From contig JAHDES010000030.1 of the NCBI GenBank assembly GCA_020628645.1, positions 1 to 64,000 on the forward strand: a stretch of 64,000 nt of DNA. Reading direction: 5' to 3'. Both the position numbers and the translations under genes were made by a program. This document shows positions 1 through 15,000 of the stretch, piece by piece (position 1 is the stretch's first letter; each line of letters opens with the position of its first letter). The notes below the pieces were generated by a model that was given only the letters and a program-made list of their open reading frames with translations, searched no databases and was not told where the DNA came from. The DNA is from Saprospiraceae bacterium (GTDB lineage: Bacteria; Bacteroidota; Bacteroidia; Chitinophagales; Saprospiraceae).

Positions 1-3000
1 CATCTGCTTCATCAGTAACATCTCCTGTATTTGAAGGATCAGTTGATGCAGAACAGTCAATTGTAATATCTGCAGGACAAGTAAATGTTGGTGCAGTCGT
101 ATCTTCCAATGTGATTGTTTGATCACAAGAGGTTTCGTTACCACAATCATCAACCAATGTCCATGTACGTGTAATGATACTAGAACCAGCACATGGTGTG
201 TTCTCTTGTACATTATCCGTATAAGTCGCATCACCACTAAATGTACAGTTATCAGCCTCATCCGTAACATCTCCTGTATTCGCAGGCTCAATTGAAGCAG
301 TACAATCAATTGTTACATCCGCAGGACATGTGAATGTTGGAGGCGTAACATCATCTACAGTAATTGTTTGAGATACCTCGCTAGAGTTACCACAATCATC
401 TGTAAATGTCCATGTACGAATTAATGTAAAGTTATTTGCACAATCTCCTTCCATACGTTCTTCCGTTGGACTAACTACGATATCACCTTCACAAGCATCC
501 GTTGCTGTAAGGTCTTCAGCAGCAGGAATTTCCTCTGCACATTCGATTGTAAGATCGGCAGGAGCTTCAGGAGCTTCAGGAGCAGTTGTATCTTCAATAG
601 TGAAGGTAGCAGTAGTAGTAGCAGAATTTCCACAATCATCAGTCGCTGTGAAAGTTACAGTAACACTACCTGAGTTTCCACATCCACCGCTAATATCAGC
701 AGGGTTTGGAGAATAAGACCAAGTAATATCATCGCTACAAACATCAGAAGCAGCAGCATTACCATTAGCATCTAACCATGCTTGTAATGCAGCATCGCTA
801 TCATCTGTACACTCAACCGTTTGATCAGCAGCTTCAACATCAATAGAAGGAGCAGTTGTATCTTCAATAGTGAAGGTAGCAGAAGTTGTAGAAGTATTTC
901 CACAATCATCAGTAGCAGTAAAGGTTACAGTGATGCTTCCAGTTAAACCACACTCATCGCTCAAGTCACCAGCATCATTTGTAATTGTTACTTCACTACA
1001 GTTATCCGTAATAGTAGCATTACCTGCTGCATCAATCCAAGCTTGAAGTTCAGCAGTATTACCATTTCCGTCACACTCTACTGTTTCATCTTGAGGAGCT
1101 ACATCAATTGTAGGAGGAGTAGAATCAGTAATAGTAATTACTTGAGTAGCGGTGCTACTATTTTCACACTCATCTGTTACTGTCCACACACGTGTAATTA
1201 CATAATTGTATTCGCTACATGGACCATCTTCACCTTGCGTACTTGTTTCTTCTAATGTAATCGTATAATCATCATCAGAGAAATCAGTAGCTGTAATTTC
1301 TACATCAATTACTGGAGGAGCAGGAACTTCATCACTACACTCTAAGGTAATATCCATAGGAACACCTACTAATTCAGGCGCTACATCATCACAAATTTCG
1401 ATTGGAGCAGGGTCATTATCATCCTCATCACCAGCAGCATTGTCATCTGGACCAGAACCATCACCATTGATTTCATCATCTGTTGTTGGATCATTATTTA
1501 CATCCGTATCAGGTGTAGAATCAACATCTGAAGGAGAATCTCCATTTTCATCTTGACCATCTGTGATTTCAGCAATATTTTCAAAAGTACCAGACATTGC
1601 ATCAGGAACGATCGTTACTACTAAATCAACAGTAGCAGAAGCACCTGGCCCAATAGGTCCAGCAATTGTATTTGTTACATTTGCACCACTTACAACCCAG
1701 CCATTATTGTCATTAGCACTTAATGCTGTGAATTGAGGTAATGCATCAATAATATCTATATTTTGAGCAGGAACAGAACCTTGGTTGAAGATTTCAATTG
1801 TAAAGGTTACATCATCACCTGGTTTAACAGGTGTGCTCAAGTCTTGTGTTGTTGTTTTGCGTAAAGCAAGGTCAAAGATTTCTAAGAATACATTTTCAGG
1901 ATCCTCATCATCTTCATCCGTACCATCTAATTTACCACCTCCATCAATGTTATCATCATCAGCTGTATCTACAACACCACCTGTATCGTTATTAGGATCA
2001 GCATCTGGTGTAGAATCAATATCCGTTGGATTACCACCTAAGTCATCCTCAGCAGATACAATCTCAGCAGTAGCAATTAACTCAGCAGGATCAGTTGCAT
2101 CAGGATTAACTGTAAATGTGATGTCTTCCATTACCATTCCTCCGTTTGCAGGAATAGTACCTGTGAAGATTAAAGTAGCTGTTCCGTCACCATTATCTGT
2201 CCAATCTGGATCATTCAATGTTAAACCATCAGGGATATTCACTACTACCTCAACATTCATTGCATCAACTGTACCTTGGTTGGTTACTTTCACTTTGAAA
2301 TCTACATCTTCACCAGGATATACACGATCATCTTCACCATCCGCTAATAATAATTGTAAAGCAAGGTCAAAGATTTCGATGGTAACATCTTCAGGATCGT
2401 TATCATCTTCGTCTCCACCTCCATTATCAATCTCGTCGTTAACAGTAGGATCATTATTAGGATCATCATCTGGCGTAGAATCGTTATCTGGAGCAGGATC
2501 ACCATTTGGATCTTCAGCAGACTGAATTTCAGCAACATTGGTAATAGTACCTGGAGTAGCGTCTTCGTTCACTCTGAACTCAATTGTTACTACTTCAGAA
2601 GCACCTGGAGCGATTGGTCCAGGAATTGTGATTGTCGATGAACCAGTAGCTGTTAAACCAGCAGGAGCAAAATCTTCTACAACAATATTAGAAGCTGCCA
2701 CAGTTCCTTGGTTGAATACTTCGATATCGAAAGTAATCACTTCACCAGGATAAACTCGATCATCTTCATCAGCACCTAATGTTTTACGTAATGCTAAGTC
2801 AAAGATTTCAAGTGTGATTTCTTCTAAATCAGCATCATCTTCATCATTCGTACCATCATCGTTGATCTCGTCATTGATCTCAGGATCGTTATCATCAATC
2901 TGATCTGGAGTAGAATCCATATCAGGAGTTGAAGCATTACCTAAGTCATCTTCGAAACTGCTAATCTCAGCACGATTTACTAAAGTAGCACCAGCATCAG

Positions 3001-6000
3001 CTGCATCAACAGTGAATGTAATATCAACTGTAGTAGAAGCACCTGGAGCAATTGGTCCAGCAATTGTGGTAACTGCACCAGCAGCACCTAATGTCCAATT
3101 TGGATCATTTAAAGTTAAACCAGCAGGAACATAGTCCGTCACCTCAATATTTTGAGCAGGAGCAGAACCTTGGTTGAATACTTCAATTGTAAACGTAATA
3201 TCCTCACCAGGATAAACGGTTGCATCTTCACCAGCACCTAGGGTCTTACGTAATGCCAAGTCGATGTTTTGGATTTCAAACTCTTCAGGATCGTTATCAT
3301 CCTCATCCGTTGTACCATCATCATCGATCTCATCATTTACAGTAGGATCATTATCTGGATCATCATCTGGAGTAGAATCATTATCTGGAGCAGGATCACC
3401 ATTTGGATCTTCTGCACCTTGAATTTCAACTACATTTTCGCTAATACCTGTAGGTGCATCATTATCTACCGTGAATGTAATATCAATTGTAGTTGATGTA
3501 CCAGCAGCTAAAGGACCAGCAATTGTTGTGGTAGCTTGACCACCAGCAGCTGTCCAAGCAGGATCATTCAATGTCAATCCTGGAGGAATAAAGTCTGCTA
3601 TTTCAATATTAGAAGCATCTACACTACCTTGGTTGAATACTTCAATTGTAAAGGTAATATCTTGACCTGGGTAAACGCGGAATTCTTGACCATCAGCTAA
3701 CGTCTTACGTAAAGCAAGGTCAAAGATTTCGATGTTTACATCTTCTGGGTCAGCATCATCTTCATCTTGACCGTCAATCTTACCACCTTCATTGATTTCA
3801 TCATCATCAGATGTATTTACTTCACCGCCTGTATCATTTCCTGGATCAGTATCAGGAGTAGAATCAAAATCAGGAGCGTTATCACCTAAGTCATCTTGTG
3901 CTTCAGCGATCTCAGCACGGTTCACTGCATTTGCAGGAGCAGTTGCAGCATCAACTGTAAAGGTGATATCTACAGAAGTAGAAGCACCAGCAGCTAATGT
4001 ACCTGGTAAAGTAATTGTAGCGTTAGCACCAGCAGCTGTCCAAGCAGCATCGTTTAATGTTAATCCAGCAGGAATGTAGTCAACAACTACAATATTCTGT
4101 GCATCAACAGTACCTTGGTTAAATACATTGATTGTGAATGTAACATCTTCACCAGGATAAACTGTTTCATCTTCGCCATCTGCTAAAACTTTATTTAAAG
4201 CAATATCAAAGATTTCAACAACTACATCTTCTGGATCCGAATCATCTTCATCGCCACCATCTAATTTACCACCGCCATCAATGTTATCGTCATCTGGCGT
4301 ATTCACCATACCTCCTGTATCATTACCTTCATCTGTATCAGGTGTAGAATCATTATCAGGAGCATTGTCTCCTAAGCTATCTTCAGCACTAGAAATTTCA
4401 GCTCTATTAACGATTGCACCAGCAACTATTTGATCAACTGTAAATGTGATATCAACAGTAGCAGAAGCACCAGGTGCTAAAGGACCAGCAATTACAGTGG
4501 TAGCTTGACCACCAGCTCCAGCCCAGTCTGCATCATTTAAAGTAAGACCAGTAGGAATATAATCTGTTACTACGATATTAGAAGCAGGAACAGTTCCTTG
4601 GTTGGTTACTTCAATCGTGAAGGTAACATCCTCACCAGGATATACACGCTCATCTTCGCCATCACCTAATACTTTAGCTAAAGCAAGGTCAAAGATTTCA
4701 ACGCGAACATCTTCTGGATCTTCATCATCTTCATCGCCACCATCAATTTTACCCCCACCATCTACGTTATTATCGTCTGGAGAGTTTACAACACCTCCTG
4801 TATCATTTCCAAGAACATCGTCTGGTGTAGAATCGAAATCAGGAACTGTATTATCACCTAAATCATCTGAAGCTTCAGTAATCTCAGCACGATTTACTAG
4901 ATCAGCAGCTTCACTAGTAGGATCAACAGTAAATGTGATATCTACGGTTGCTGTAGCACCTGGAGCAATTGGGCCAGCAATTGTTGTAGTAGCCGTTGCG
5001 CCATTATCTGTCCAAGCTCCATCATTCAATCGTAAACCAGCAGGAATATAATCTGTGATTAAGATGTCTTGTGCAGCAACTGTACCTTGGTTCGTTACTT
5101 CAATCGTGAAGGTAACATCTTGACCAGGATATACTAATTCATCTTCACCATCTCCTAATACTTTGATTAATGCTAAATCAAAGATTTGTGCATCAATTGT
5201 TTCAGGATCATTATCATCTTCATCTGTATCTCCGTCATCGTTGATTTCATCATCAACTGTAGGATCATTATTAGGATCATCATCTGGCGTAGAATCGTTA
5301 TCTGGAATATCTCCATCTCCGATGCTATCACCATTTGGATCTTCCGCATCTTGAATTTCAACAACATTCACAATATCACCAGCAGGTACATCTGCATCTA
5401 CAGTAAATGTAATCGTTACTATTTCAGAAGCACCTGGAGCAATTGGTCCAGGAATTACAATAGAAGCTGTAGCACCATTGTCTGTCCAAGCAGCATCATT
5501 TAATGTTAAACCATTAGGAATGAAGTCTGCAACTTCTACATTAGAAGCAGCAACTGTTCCTTGGTTAAATACTTCCACATTAAAGGTAACATCTTGGCCT
5601 GGATATACGCGAGCATCTTCACCGTCCGCTAACGTCTTACGAACAGCAAGGTCAAATACTTCAATAGTAACGTCTTCTGGATCAGAATCATCCTCGTCTG
5701 TACCATCATTTTTACCACCTTCATTTACTTCATCATCATCATCTGTATTTACTTCACCTCCTGTATCGTTATTAGGATCATTATCTGGAGTAGAATCGAA
5801 ATCAGGAATTGTACCATCTCCGATTGTATCACCCATATCATCTTCTGCATCTGTAATCTCCGCACGGTTCACAGCACTTCCAGCATCATTTGTAGCATCC
5901 ACTGTGAACGTGATATCTACTGAAGTAGACGCACCTGGAGCGATTGGTCCAGGAACTGTTATGGTAGCATTAGCACCAGCAGCAGTCCAATCTGGATCAT

Positions 6001-9000
6001 TCAATGTTAAACCAGCAGGGATATAATCCACCACCTGAACATTTGATGCAGGAACAGTACCTTGGTTGAATACATTAATGGTAAAGGTAACATCTTGCCC
6101 TGGATAAACTACATCATCTTCACCATCCGCTAATACTTTATTTAAGGCAACATCAAATACCTCAACAACGATATCTTCTGGATCGGCATCATCTTCGTCA
6201 CCACCATCTAACTTACCACCACCATCAATATTATCATCATCTGGAGAGTTTACAACTCCACCTGTATCATTATCAGGATCTGTATCAGGAGTAGAATCGT
6301 TATCAGGCGCATTAGCACCTAGATCATCTTCTGCTTCAGAAATCTCCGCTTCATTAACGATAGCACCTTGAGTGATTTGATCTACTGTAAATGTAATATC
6401 AACAGTAGTAGAAGCACCTGGCGCTAAAGGACCAGCTAAAGTAGTAGTAGCTGTTCCACCACCAGCAGCCCAAGCTGCATCATTTAATGTAAGACCTGTA
6501 GGAACGTAATCTGTAATTACGATATTAGAAGCAGGAACAGTACCTTGGTTGGTTACTTCAATTGTGAAAGTAACATCTTGACCAGGATATACACGCTCAT
6601 CTTCGCCATCTCCTAATTGCTTAGATAAAGCAAGGTCGAAGATTTCTAAGAATAAGTTTTCTGGATCCGCATCATCCTCATCGGTAGCAGCAACACCATC
6701 ACCTGGCGTACCTGAACCATCACCATCTACGAAGTCATCTGCAGGCGTATCTTCTTGACCACCAGCATCATTTCCGTTGATATTAGAATCTGGAGTAGAA
6801 TCAATATCAAATGGATTTTGCTGACCAAGATCATCAAATACTTCTGTAATCTCTGCATCAATGATAATTTCATCTGCAGCATCAGCTTGATCTACGATAA
6901 ACGTAATTTCTTCCATTGCCATTCCAGTCATTGCAGGAATTGTACCTGGGAATGTGAAAGAAGCAGTACCATCACCATTATCTGTCCAATCTGGATCATT
7001 TAAGATTAAACCATCAGGAATAGTAACTGTAGCTGTTAAATCAACTGCATCTACTGTACCTTGATTCAATACTTTCACTTTGAAATCTACTTCCTCACCT
7101 GGGTAAACGCGGTCATCTTCCCCATCTGCTAAAGTAATATTCAAGGCAACATCAAAGATTTCAACATTAACATCTTCTGGATCGGCATCATCTTCGTCTC
7201 CACCATCTAACTTACCACCACCATCAATGTTATCATCATCTGGCGTATTTACTTCTCCACCAGTATCATTATTTGGATCTGTATCAGCTGTAGAATCATT
7301 ATCAGGAATATCTCCATCAGCAACACTATCGCCTAAATCATCTTCCGCATCAGAAATCTCCGCTTCGTTAATGATTTGACCATCTACCATTTGAGTCACT
7401 GTAAATGTGATATCAACAGTAGTTGTTGCACCTGGAGCTAAAGGACCAGCAAGAGTAGTAGTCGCTAAACCACCCGCTTGCGTCCATGCATTATCATTTA
7501 GTGTTAAACCAGTAGGAATGTAATCCGTTACTTCAATATTAGAAGCAGGAACTGTTCCTTGGTTAGTTACCTCAATTGTAAATGTGATGTCTTCTGTAGG
7601 ATATACACGATCATCTTCACCATCCGCTAATACTTTAGCTAATGCAAGGTCAAAGATTTCACGCTCAATCTCTTCTAAGTCAGCATCATCCTCATCTACT
7701 GGAGGTTCTTCATTAATTTCATCATTTACTTCTGGATCGTTGTTAGGATCCATATCTGGTGTAGAATCATTATCAGGAATATCTCCATCAGCAATACTAT
7801 CACCGAATTCATCTTCTGCATCAGAAATTTCAGCACGGTTAATAATTGGCGCATCGTCCATAGCAGGATCAACTGTAAATGTAATATCTACTGTTTCAGA
7901 AGCACCTGGTGCAATTGGTCCAGGAATTACAATAGAAGCTGTAGCACCATTGTCTGTCCAATCTGCATCATTCAATCTCAATCCAGCAGGTACATAATCT
8001 GTTACTTCTACGTTTTGAGCAGTTACAGAACCTTGGTTGAACACTTCAATTGTAAAGGTAATGTCTTGACCAGGATAAACACGTGGATCTTCACCAGCAC
8101 CTAATGTTTTACGCAATGCTAAATCATAGATTTCTAAGAATACATTTTCTGGATCCGCATCATCCTCATCTGTAGCAGGATTTTGATCGCCCGGTGTACC
8201 TGTACCGTCACCATCAACTGGATCATCTGTAGGAGTATCTACAGCACCACCCGCATCGTTTCCATTGATATTAGTATCTGGAGTAGAATCAATATCAAAT
8301 GGATTTTGTTGACCCAAATCATCAAATACTTCTGTGATCTCAGCATCAACGATAATTTCATCAGGTGTATCAGCAGGATCAACCGTGAAAGTGATTTCTT
8401 CCATTGCCATTCCAGTCATAGCAGGAATTGTACCTGGGAAGGTGAAAGAAGCAGTACCATCTCCATTATCTGTCCAATCTGGATCATTTAATGTGAAACC
8501 AGCAGGAATTGTAACAGTAGCAGTTAAATCAACTGCATCTACTGTACCTTGGTTAAATACTTTCACTTTGAAATCAACATCTTGACCAGGATAAACTCGA
8601 TCATCTTCGTCTTCTGCTAAAGTGATATTTAATGCAACATCGAAGATTTCAACTGTGATATCTTCTGGATCGGCATCATCTTCATCACCACCATCTAATT
8701 TACCGCCACCATCAATATTATCATCATCTGGTGTATTAACATCTCCTCCAGTATCATTATCAGGATCGTTATCATCTGTAGAATCATTATCAGGAGCAGT
8801 ATTATCACCTAAGTCATCTTCTGCTTCTTGAATCTCCGCTTCGTTGATAATTTGACCTTGTACCATTTGCGTAACTGTGAATGTGATATCAACAGTTGTA
8901 GAAGCGCCTGGAGCAAGTGTACCTGGAAGCGTTGTAGTAGCCATGTTACCTGCTAATGTCCAATCTGGATCATTAAGTGTTAAACCAGTTGGGATATAGT

Positions 9001-12000
9001 CAACTACTTCAATATTTTGAGCAGCAACTGTACCTTGGTTGGTTACTTCAATTGTAAAGGTGATATCTTCCGTTGGATAAACGCGCTCATCTTCGCCATC
9101 TGCTAATACTTTAGCTAACGCAAGATCAAAGATTTGAAGATCGATATCTTCAGGATCTTCATCATCTTCATCAGAACCATCTAATTTACCACCACCATCT
9201 ACGCTATTATCATCAGGAGAGTTTACCACTCCACCTGTATCATTACCATTTGTATCATCTGGTGTAGAATCATTATCTGGAACAGTTGGATCACCTAAAT
9301 CATCTTCCTGTGCTGAGATTTCAGCACGGTTAACGATAGGGCCAGCATTTTGGTTAGTAGCAGGATCAACTGTAAAGGTAATATCCACTGAAGTAGAAGC
9401 ACCGGGTGCTAATACCCCTGGCAACAGAATTGAAGCAGTAGCTCCATTATCTGACCAATCTGGATCATTTAAGCGTAATCCTTGAGGGATATAATCTGTT
9501 ACTTCTACATTTTGAGCAGCAACAGTACCTTGGTTGGTCACCTCAATTGTGAAGGTGATATCTTGACCAGGATATACGCGTTCGTCTTCGTTAGGACCTA
9601 ATACTTTGATTAATGCTAAATCAAAGATTTCGATTTCTAAATCTTCTGGATCTTCATCATCTTCATCAGAACCATCTAATTTACCGCCACCATCTACATT
9701 ATCATCATCTGGTGTATTAACATCTCCTCCAGTATCATTACCATTGGTATCATCTGGAGTAGAATCATTATCTGGAATAGTTCCATCACCAGAGCTATCA
9801 CCCAAATCATCCTGTGCATCTGCAATCTCCGCACGATTGACTGGATTTGCAGCTGTATTCGTTTGATCAACAGTAAAGGTGATGTCTACATTAGTAGAAG
9901 CACCGGGTGCTAATGTACCTGGTAAGGTAATGGTAGCTGTATTACCTGCTCCTGACCAATCTGGATCATTTAAGGTAAGACCCGCAGGGATATAATCTAC
10001 GATTTCAATATTTTGAGCAGGCACTGTACCTTGGTTGAATACATTAATTGTAAAGGTAACATCTTGACCAGGATATACTCGTACATCTTCACCATCACCT
10101 AATACTTTATTTAAAGCCAAGTCAAAGATTTCAATGAATACATCTTCTGGATCAGCATCATCCTCGTCTTGTCCATCTAACTTACCACCTTCATTTACTT
10201 CATCATCATCTGGTGTATTCACCTCTCCTCCAGTATCGTTATTAGGATTGTCATCAGGCGTAGAATCGTTATCAGGAATTGCTCCATCTGCAACACTATC
10301 ACCAAATTCATCTTCTACATCGGCAATTTCCGCACGGTTAATAGCTTGGAAATTTTGAGAAGCAGGATCAACTGTGAATGTAATATCTACAGAAGTAGAT
10401 GCACCTGGTGCTAATGTACCTGGTAAGGTAATGGTAGCAGTATTTCCAGCTCCTGACCAATCTGCATCATTTAAGGTAAGACCATTTGGAATGTAATCTA
10501 CGATTTCGAAGTTTTGAGCAGGAACTGTACCTTGGTTGAAGATATTGATTGTGAATGTAATATCTTGACCTGGGTACACACGCTCATCTTCGCCATCCGC
10601 TAATACTTTATTTAAGGCAACATCAAAGATTTCGATGAATACATCTTCTGGATCGGCATCATCCTCGTCTTGTCCATCATTCTTACCACCTTCATTAATT
10701 TCATCATCATCTGGTGTATTAACCATACCTCCTGTATCGTTACCTGGATCAGTATCTGGAGTAGAATCGAAATCTGGAATAACACCATCTGCTACGCTAT
10801 CACCAAACTCATCTTCTGCATCGGCAATCTCAGCACGGTTGACTGGATTACTTGGCACCATTGCAGGATCAACACGTAAAGTGATGTCTACAGAAGTAGA
10901 TGCACCTGGTGCAAGCGTACCTGGTAAAGTAATCGTAGCATTTGCACCTGCAGCTGTCCAGTCACCATCATTTAAGCTAAGACCAGCAGGGATATAATCA
11001 ATAACTTGAATATTTTGAGCCTCAACAGTACCTTGGTTAAATACATTTATAGTAAAGGTAATGTCTTGACCTGGATATACTCTTTCATCTTCGCCATCTG
11101 CTAATACTTTATTTAAAGCAATATCAAAGATTTCAACAATAATATCTTCTGGATCGGCATCATCCTCATCTTGTCCATCATTCTTACCACCCTCAGCGAT
11201 TTCATCATCATCTGGTGTATTTACTTCTCCTCCTGTATCGTTATTAGGATTAGAATCTGGAGTAGAATCAAAATCTGGTGTATCGCCTACATTATTACTG
11301 ATATTATTACCTAAATCATCTTTTGCTGCATGAATCTCTGCACGATTCACGATTTGACCAGCAACAATTTGATCAACAGTAAAGGTAATATCTACAGAAG
11401 TAGAAGCACCGGGTGCTAAAGAACCTGGTAGTAAGATTGAAGCAGTACCACCATTATTTGTCCAGTCAGGATCGTTTAAGCTTAATCCTTGAGGGATATA
11501 ATCTTCAATTACGATATCTTGACCTGGAACAGTACCTTGGTTGAACACATTAATTGTAAAGGTAATATCTTGACCTGGATATACGCGTTCATCTTCACCA
11601 TCTCCTAAAACTTTATTTAAGGCTAAATCGAATACCTCAACACGAATATCTTCTGGATCGGCATCATCCTCATCTTGTCCATCATTCTTACCCCCTTCAT
11701 TGATTTCGTCATCGTCTGGTGTATTTACTTGACCACCTGTATCGTTATTAGGATTAGAATCTGGTGTAGAATCAAAATCTGGAATTTCACCATTTCCATT
11801 TCCAACATCATCACCTAAATCATCTTGTGCTGCGTGAATTTCCGCACGATTCACAATTTGACCAGCGAATAACTGAGTTACATTGAACGTAATATCTACA
11901 GAAGTAGACGCACCTGGTGCTAATGTACCAGGAAGGTTGAAACTAGCCGTACCACCATTATCTGTCCAAGCAGCATCATTTAATCGTAAACCTGAAGGAA

Positions 12001-15000
12001 TATAATCTTCGATTACGATATTTTGAGCAGGAACAGTACCTTGGTTGAATACGTTAATCGTGAAAGTAACGTCTTGACCAGGGTAAACTCTTTCATCTTC
12101 TCCATCTGCTAATACTTTATTTAATGCCAAGTCAAATACCTCAACTGTAATATCTTCTGGATCTGAATCATCTTCATCATCGCCATCTTCACTACAACAA
12201 CCCTCATCTATTTCATCATCATTATCTGTATTTACTTGTCCACCACTATCGTTACCAGCATTCATATCTGCCCGAGAATCCACGTCGATAGAATTGAAAC
12301 CATTTGGAGCATCAGCGCTCATGATCTCAGCACGATTAACGATTTGACCTTGAACAATTTGAGAAACAGTAAACGTAATATCTACCATAGCCATTGCGCC
12401 AGGAGCGATTGTCCCTGGTAAAGTAATTGTTGCTTTATTTCCACCTTGAGGTGACCAATCCGCATCATTTAAGGTTAAACCTTGTGGGATATAATTTACC
12501 ACTTGAACATTAGAAGCTGCTAACGAACCTTGGTTGAATACTTTTATTTTGAAGGTTACATCTTCAGTTGGGTAAACTCTTTCATCTTCACCATCTGCTA
12601 ATAAAGTTTGTAAAGCCAGATCGAAACGCTCTACTCTTACATTAGCATCACAAGTTGCAGTATTACCGCAATCATCTGTAACTGTTAAAGTTACCGTATT
12701 GTCACCTTGATTTTCAGAACAAGAGAAATCAATTTGAGAAAGTGATAATGCAGCAATATCGCCACAAACATCAGAAGAACCATTATTAATATCTTCAGGA
12801 GTAATACTTACTTCACAATTTCCATCCAATTGCACGGTAATATCTTGACAAACAGGAACTGGAGGAGTGGTATCTTCAATCGTGAAAGTAGCAGTAGTTC
12901 TATTCGTATTTCCACACTCATCAGTAACTGTAAATCTTACTGTTGCTTCACCAGTTTCACCACAATCATTACTCAGACCAGTGAAGTTATTTTCCCAAGT
13001 AAATCCACCACAAATATCAGAAGCTACAGCACCACCATTACGATCTAACCAATCCTGTAATTGTTGTGTATTTCCATCTCCATCACACTCAACAGTTAAG
13101 TCTTCTGCTTGAATGTCAATCGCAGGATTAGTATCATCTTTAACTCTATAAGTAGCCTGTTTTAAAACAAAATTTCCACATCTATCTTCAATACGATAAG
13201 TAACTGTCAAAGAACCAGTAAAACCACAATCATCAGAAAGATTATTGTAGTTAAAGTTAGAAGTTACTGTTAAACCGCCACAAACATCAGATGAACAGCC
13301 TCTTAATTTATCCATATTTGCTGTATTCCAAGCTGTAGCATCTGCCTCATTTGCAGCTTCACCAGCACATTCAAATACTTTATTATCAGGATCACAAGAT
13401 ACCGTCGGATCAGTAGTATCTTCAACCGTGAATGTAGCTGATTTGGTTACTGTTCTACCACACTCATCGGTAATGGTATAAGTAACCGTTAAAGAACCTG
13501 TAGAAGCACATTCATCAGATAAATTATTGAAATTATAATTTGAAGTAACTGTAATACCACCACAAGCATCAGAAGAACAACCTCTTAGCTTATTAATGTT
13601 AGCTGTATTCCATGCATCGGCTGCAGCTCTATTTCCTGCAGGACCCGCACATTCAAATGTTCGTGGATCAGGATTACAATTAACAACTGGATCAGTTGTA
13701 TCTCGAACAGTATAGGTTGCTGTTTTTGTTACGTCATTACCACATTCATCCGTGATTGTATAGGTAACAGTAATAGCTCCAGTAGAACCACACTCATCAC
13801 TTAAGTTATTGAAATTATAGTTAGAAGAAACTGCAATTCCTGCACAAGCATCTGAAGAACAATTCCGTAATTTATTAATATTTGCTGCATTCCATGCGTC
13901 AGCGTCTGCTTTATTACCAGCAGGTCCAGCACATTCGAATACTTTATTATCAGGGTTACAATTAACAACTGGATCAGTTATATCACGAACTGTGAAAGTA
14001 GCCGTTCTAGTTATTGCATTTCCACAATCATCTGTAATGGTATAAGTAGCTGTTAAAGAACCCGTAGTACCACAATCATTTGAAAGATTATTGAAATTAT
14101 AATTAGAAGCAACAGTAATATTTCCGCAAACATCAGCTGCACAACCTCTTAATTTATTCATATTAGCTGAATTCCATGCATCAGCCGCTGCTTTATTTCC
14201 TGCAGAACCATTACAATCATGTGTTGCATTATCAGGATTACATGCTGTTGGATTTGTAGTATCACGTACTGTGAAGGTTGCAGTTCTAGTAATAGAACGA
14301 CCACAATCATCTGTAATAGTGTAAGTGACTGTAATGTCTCCTGTTAGTCCACATCCATTAGTGAGGTTATTAAAGTTATAATTAGAAGTAACTGTCACAC
14401 CAGCACAAGCATCAGCTGCACAACCTCTTAATTTATTCATATTGGCAGTATTCCATGCATCAGCCGCCGCTTTATTTCCTGCATTTCCATTACACTCATG
14501 CGTTGCATTATCTGGATTACAAGCTGTAGGATTAGTTGTATCGCGAACCGTAAAGCTTGCAGATTTAGTAACAGATTTTCCACACTCATCTGTAATGGTA
14601 TAAGTAACCGTTAAGGCACCTGTATTACCACAATCATTGGATAAGTTTCCAAAATTGTAATTAGAGGTAACTGTAATATTACTACAAGCATCAGAAGAAC
14701 ATCCTCTTAGTTTATTGATATTGGCAGTATTCCATGCATCGGCTGCTGCCTTGTTTCCAGCAGTACCATTACATTCATGAGTAGCATTATCAGGATCGCA
14801 AGAAACAACTGGATTAGTATTATCAACGATTGTAAAAGTAGCACTCTTTGTTACTTTGTTACCACACTTATCGGAGATAGTATATACAAAAGGATAACTT
14901 CCAGCATTACCACACACAAGGTTACCTTCATAAGTAAAGGTTACATCAACTGGATTACCGCAATTATCTGAAGTACAATTTCTTAATTTATTAATATTAG

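Noticed and set aside
1395-12640. Regular repeats suggesting a CRISPR array
   Set aside because: Units are about 490 bp, in frame, encode protein domains, and have no short palindromic repeat/spacer plan.
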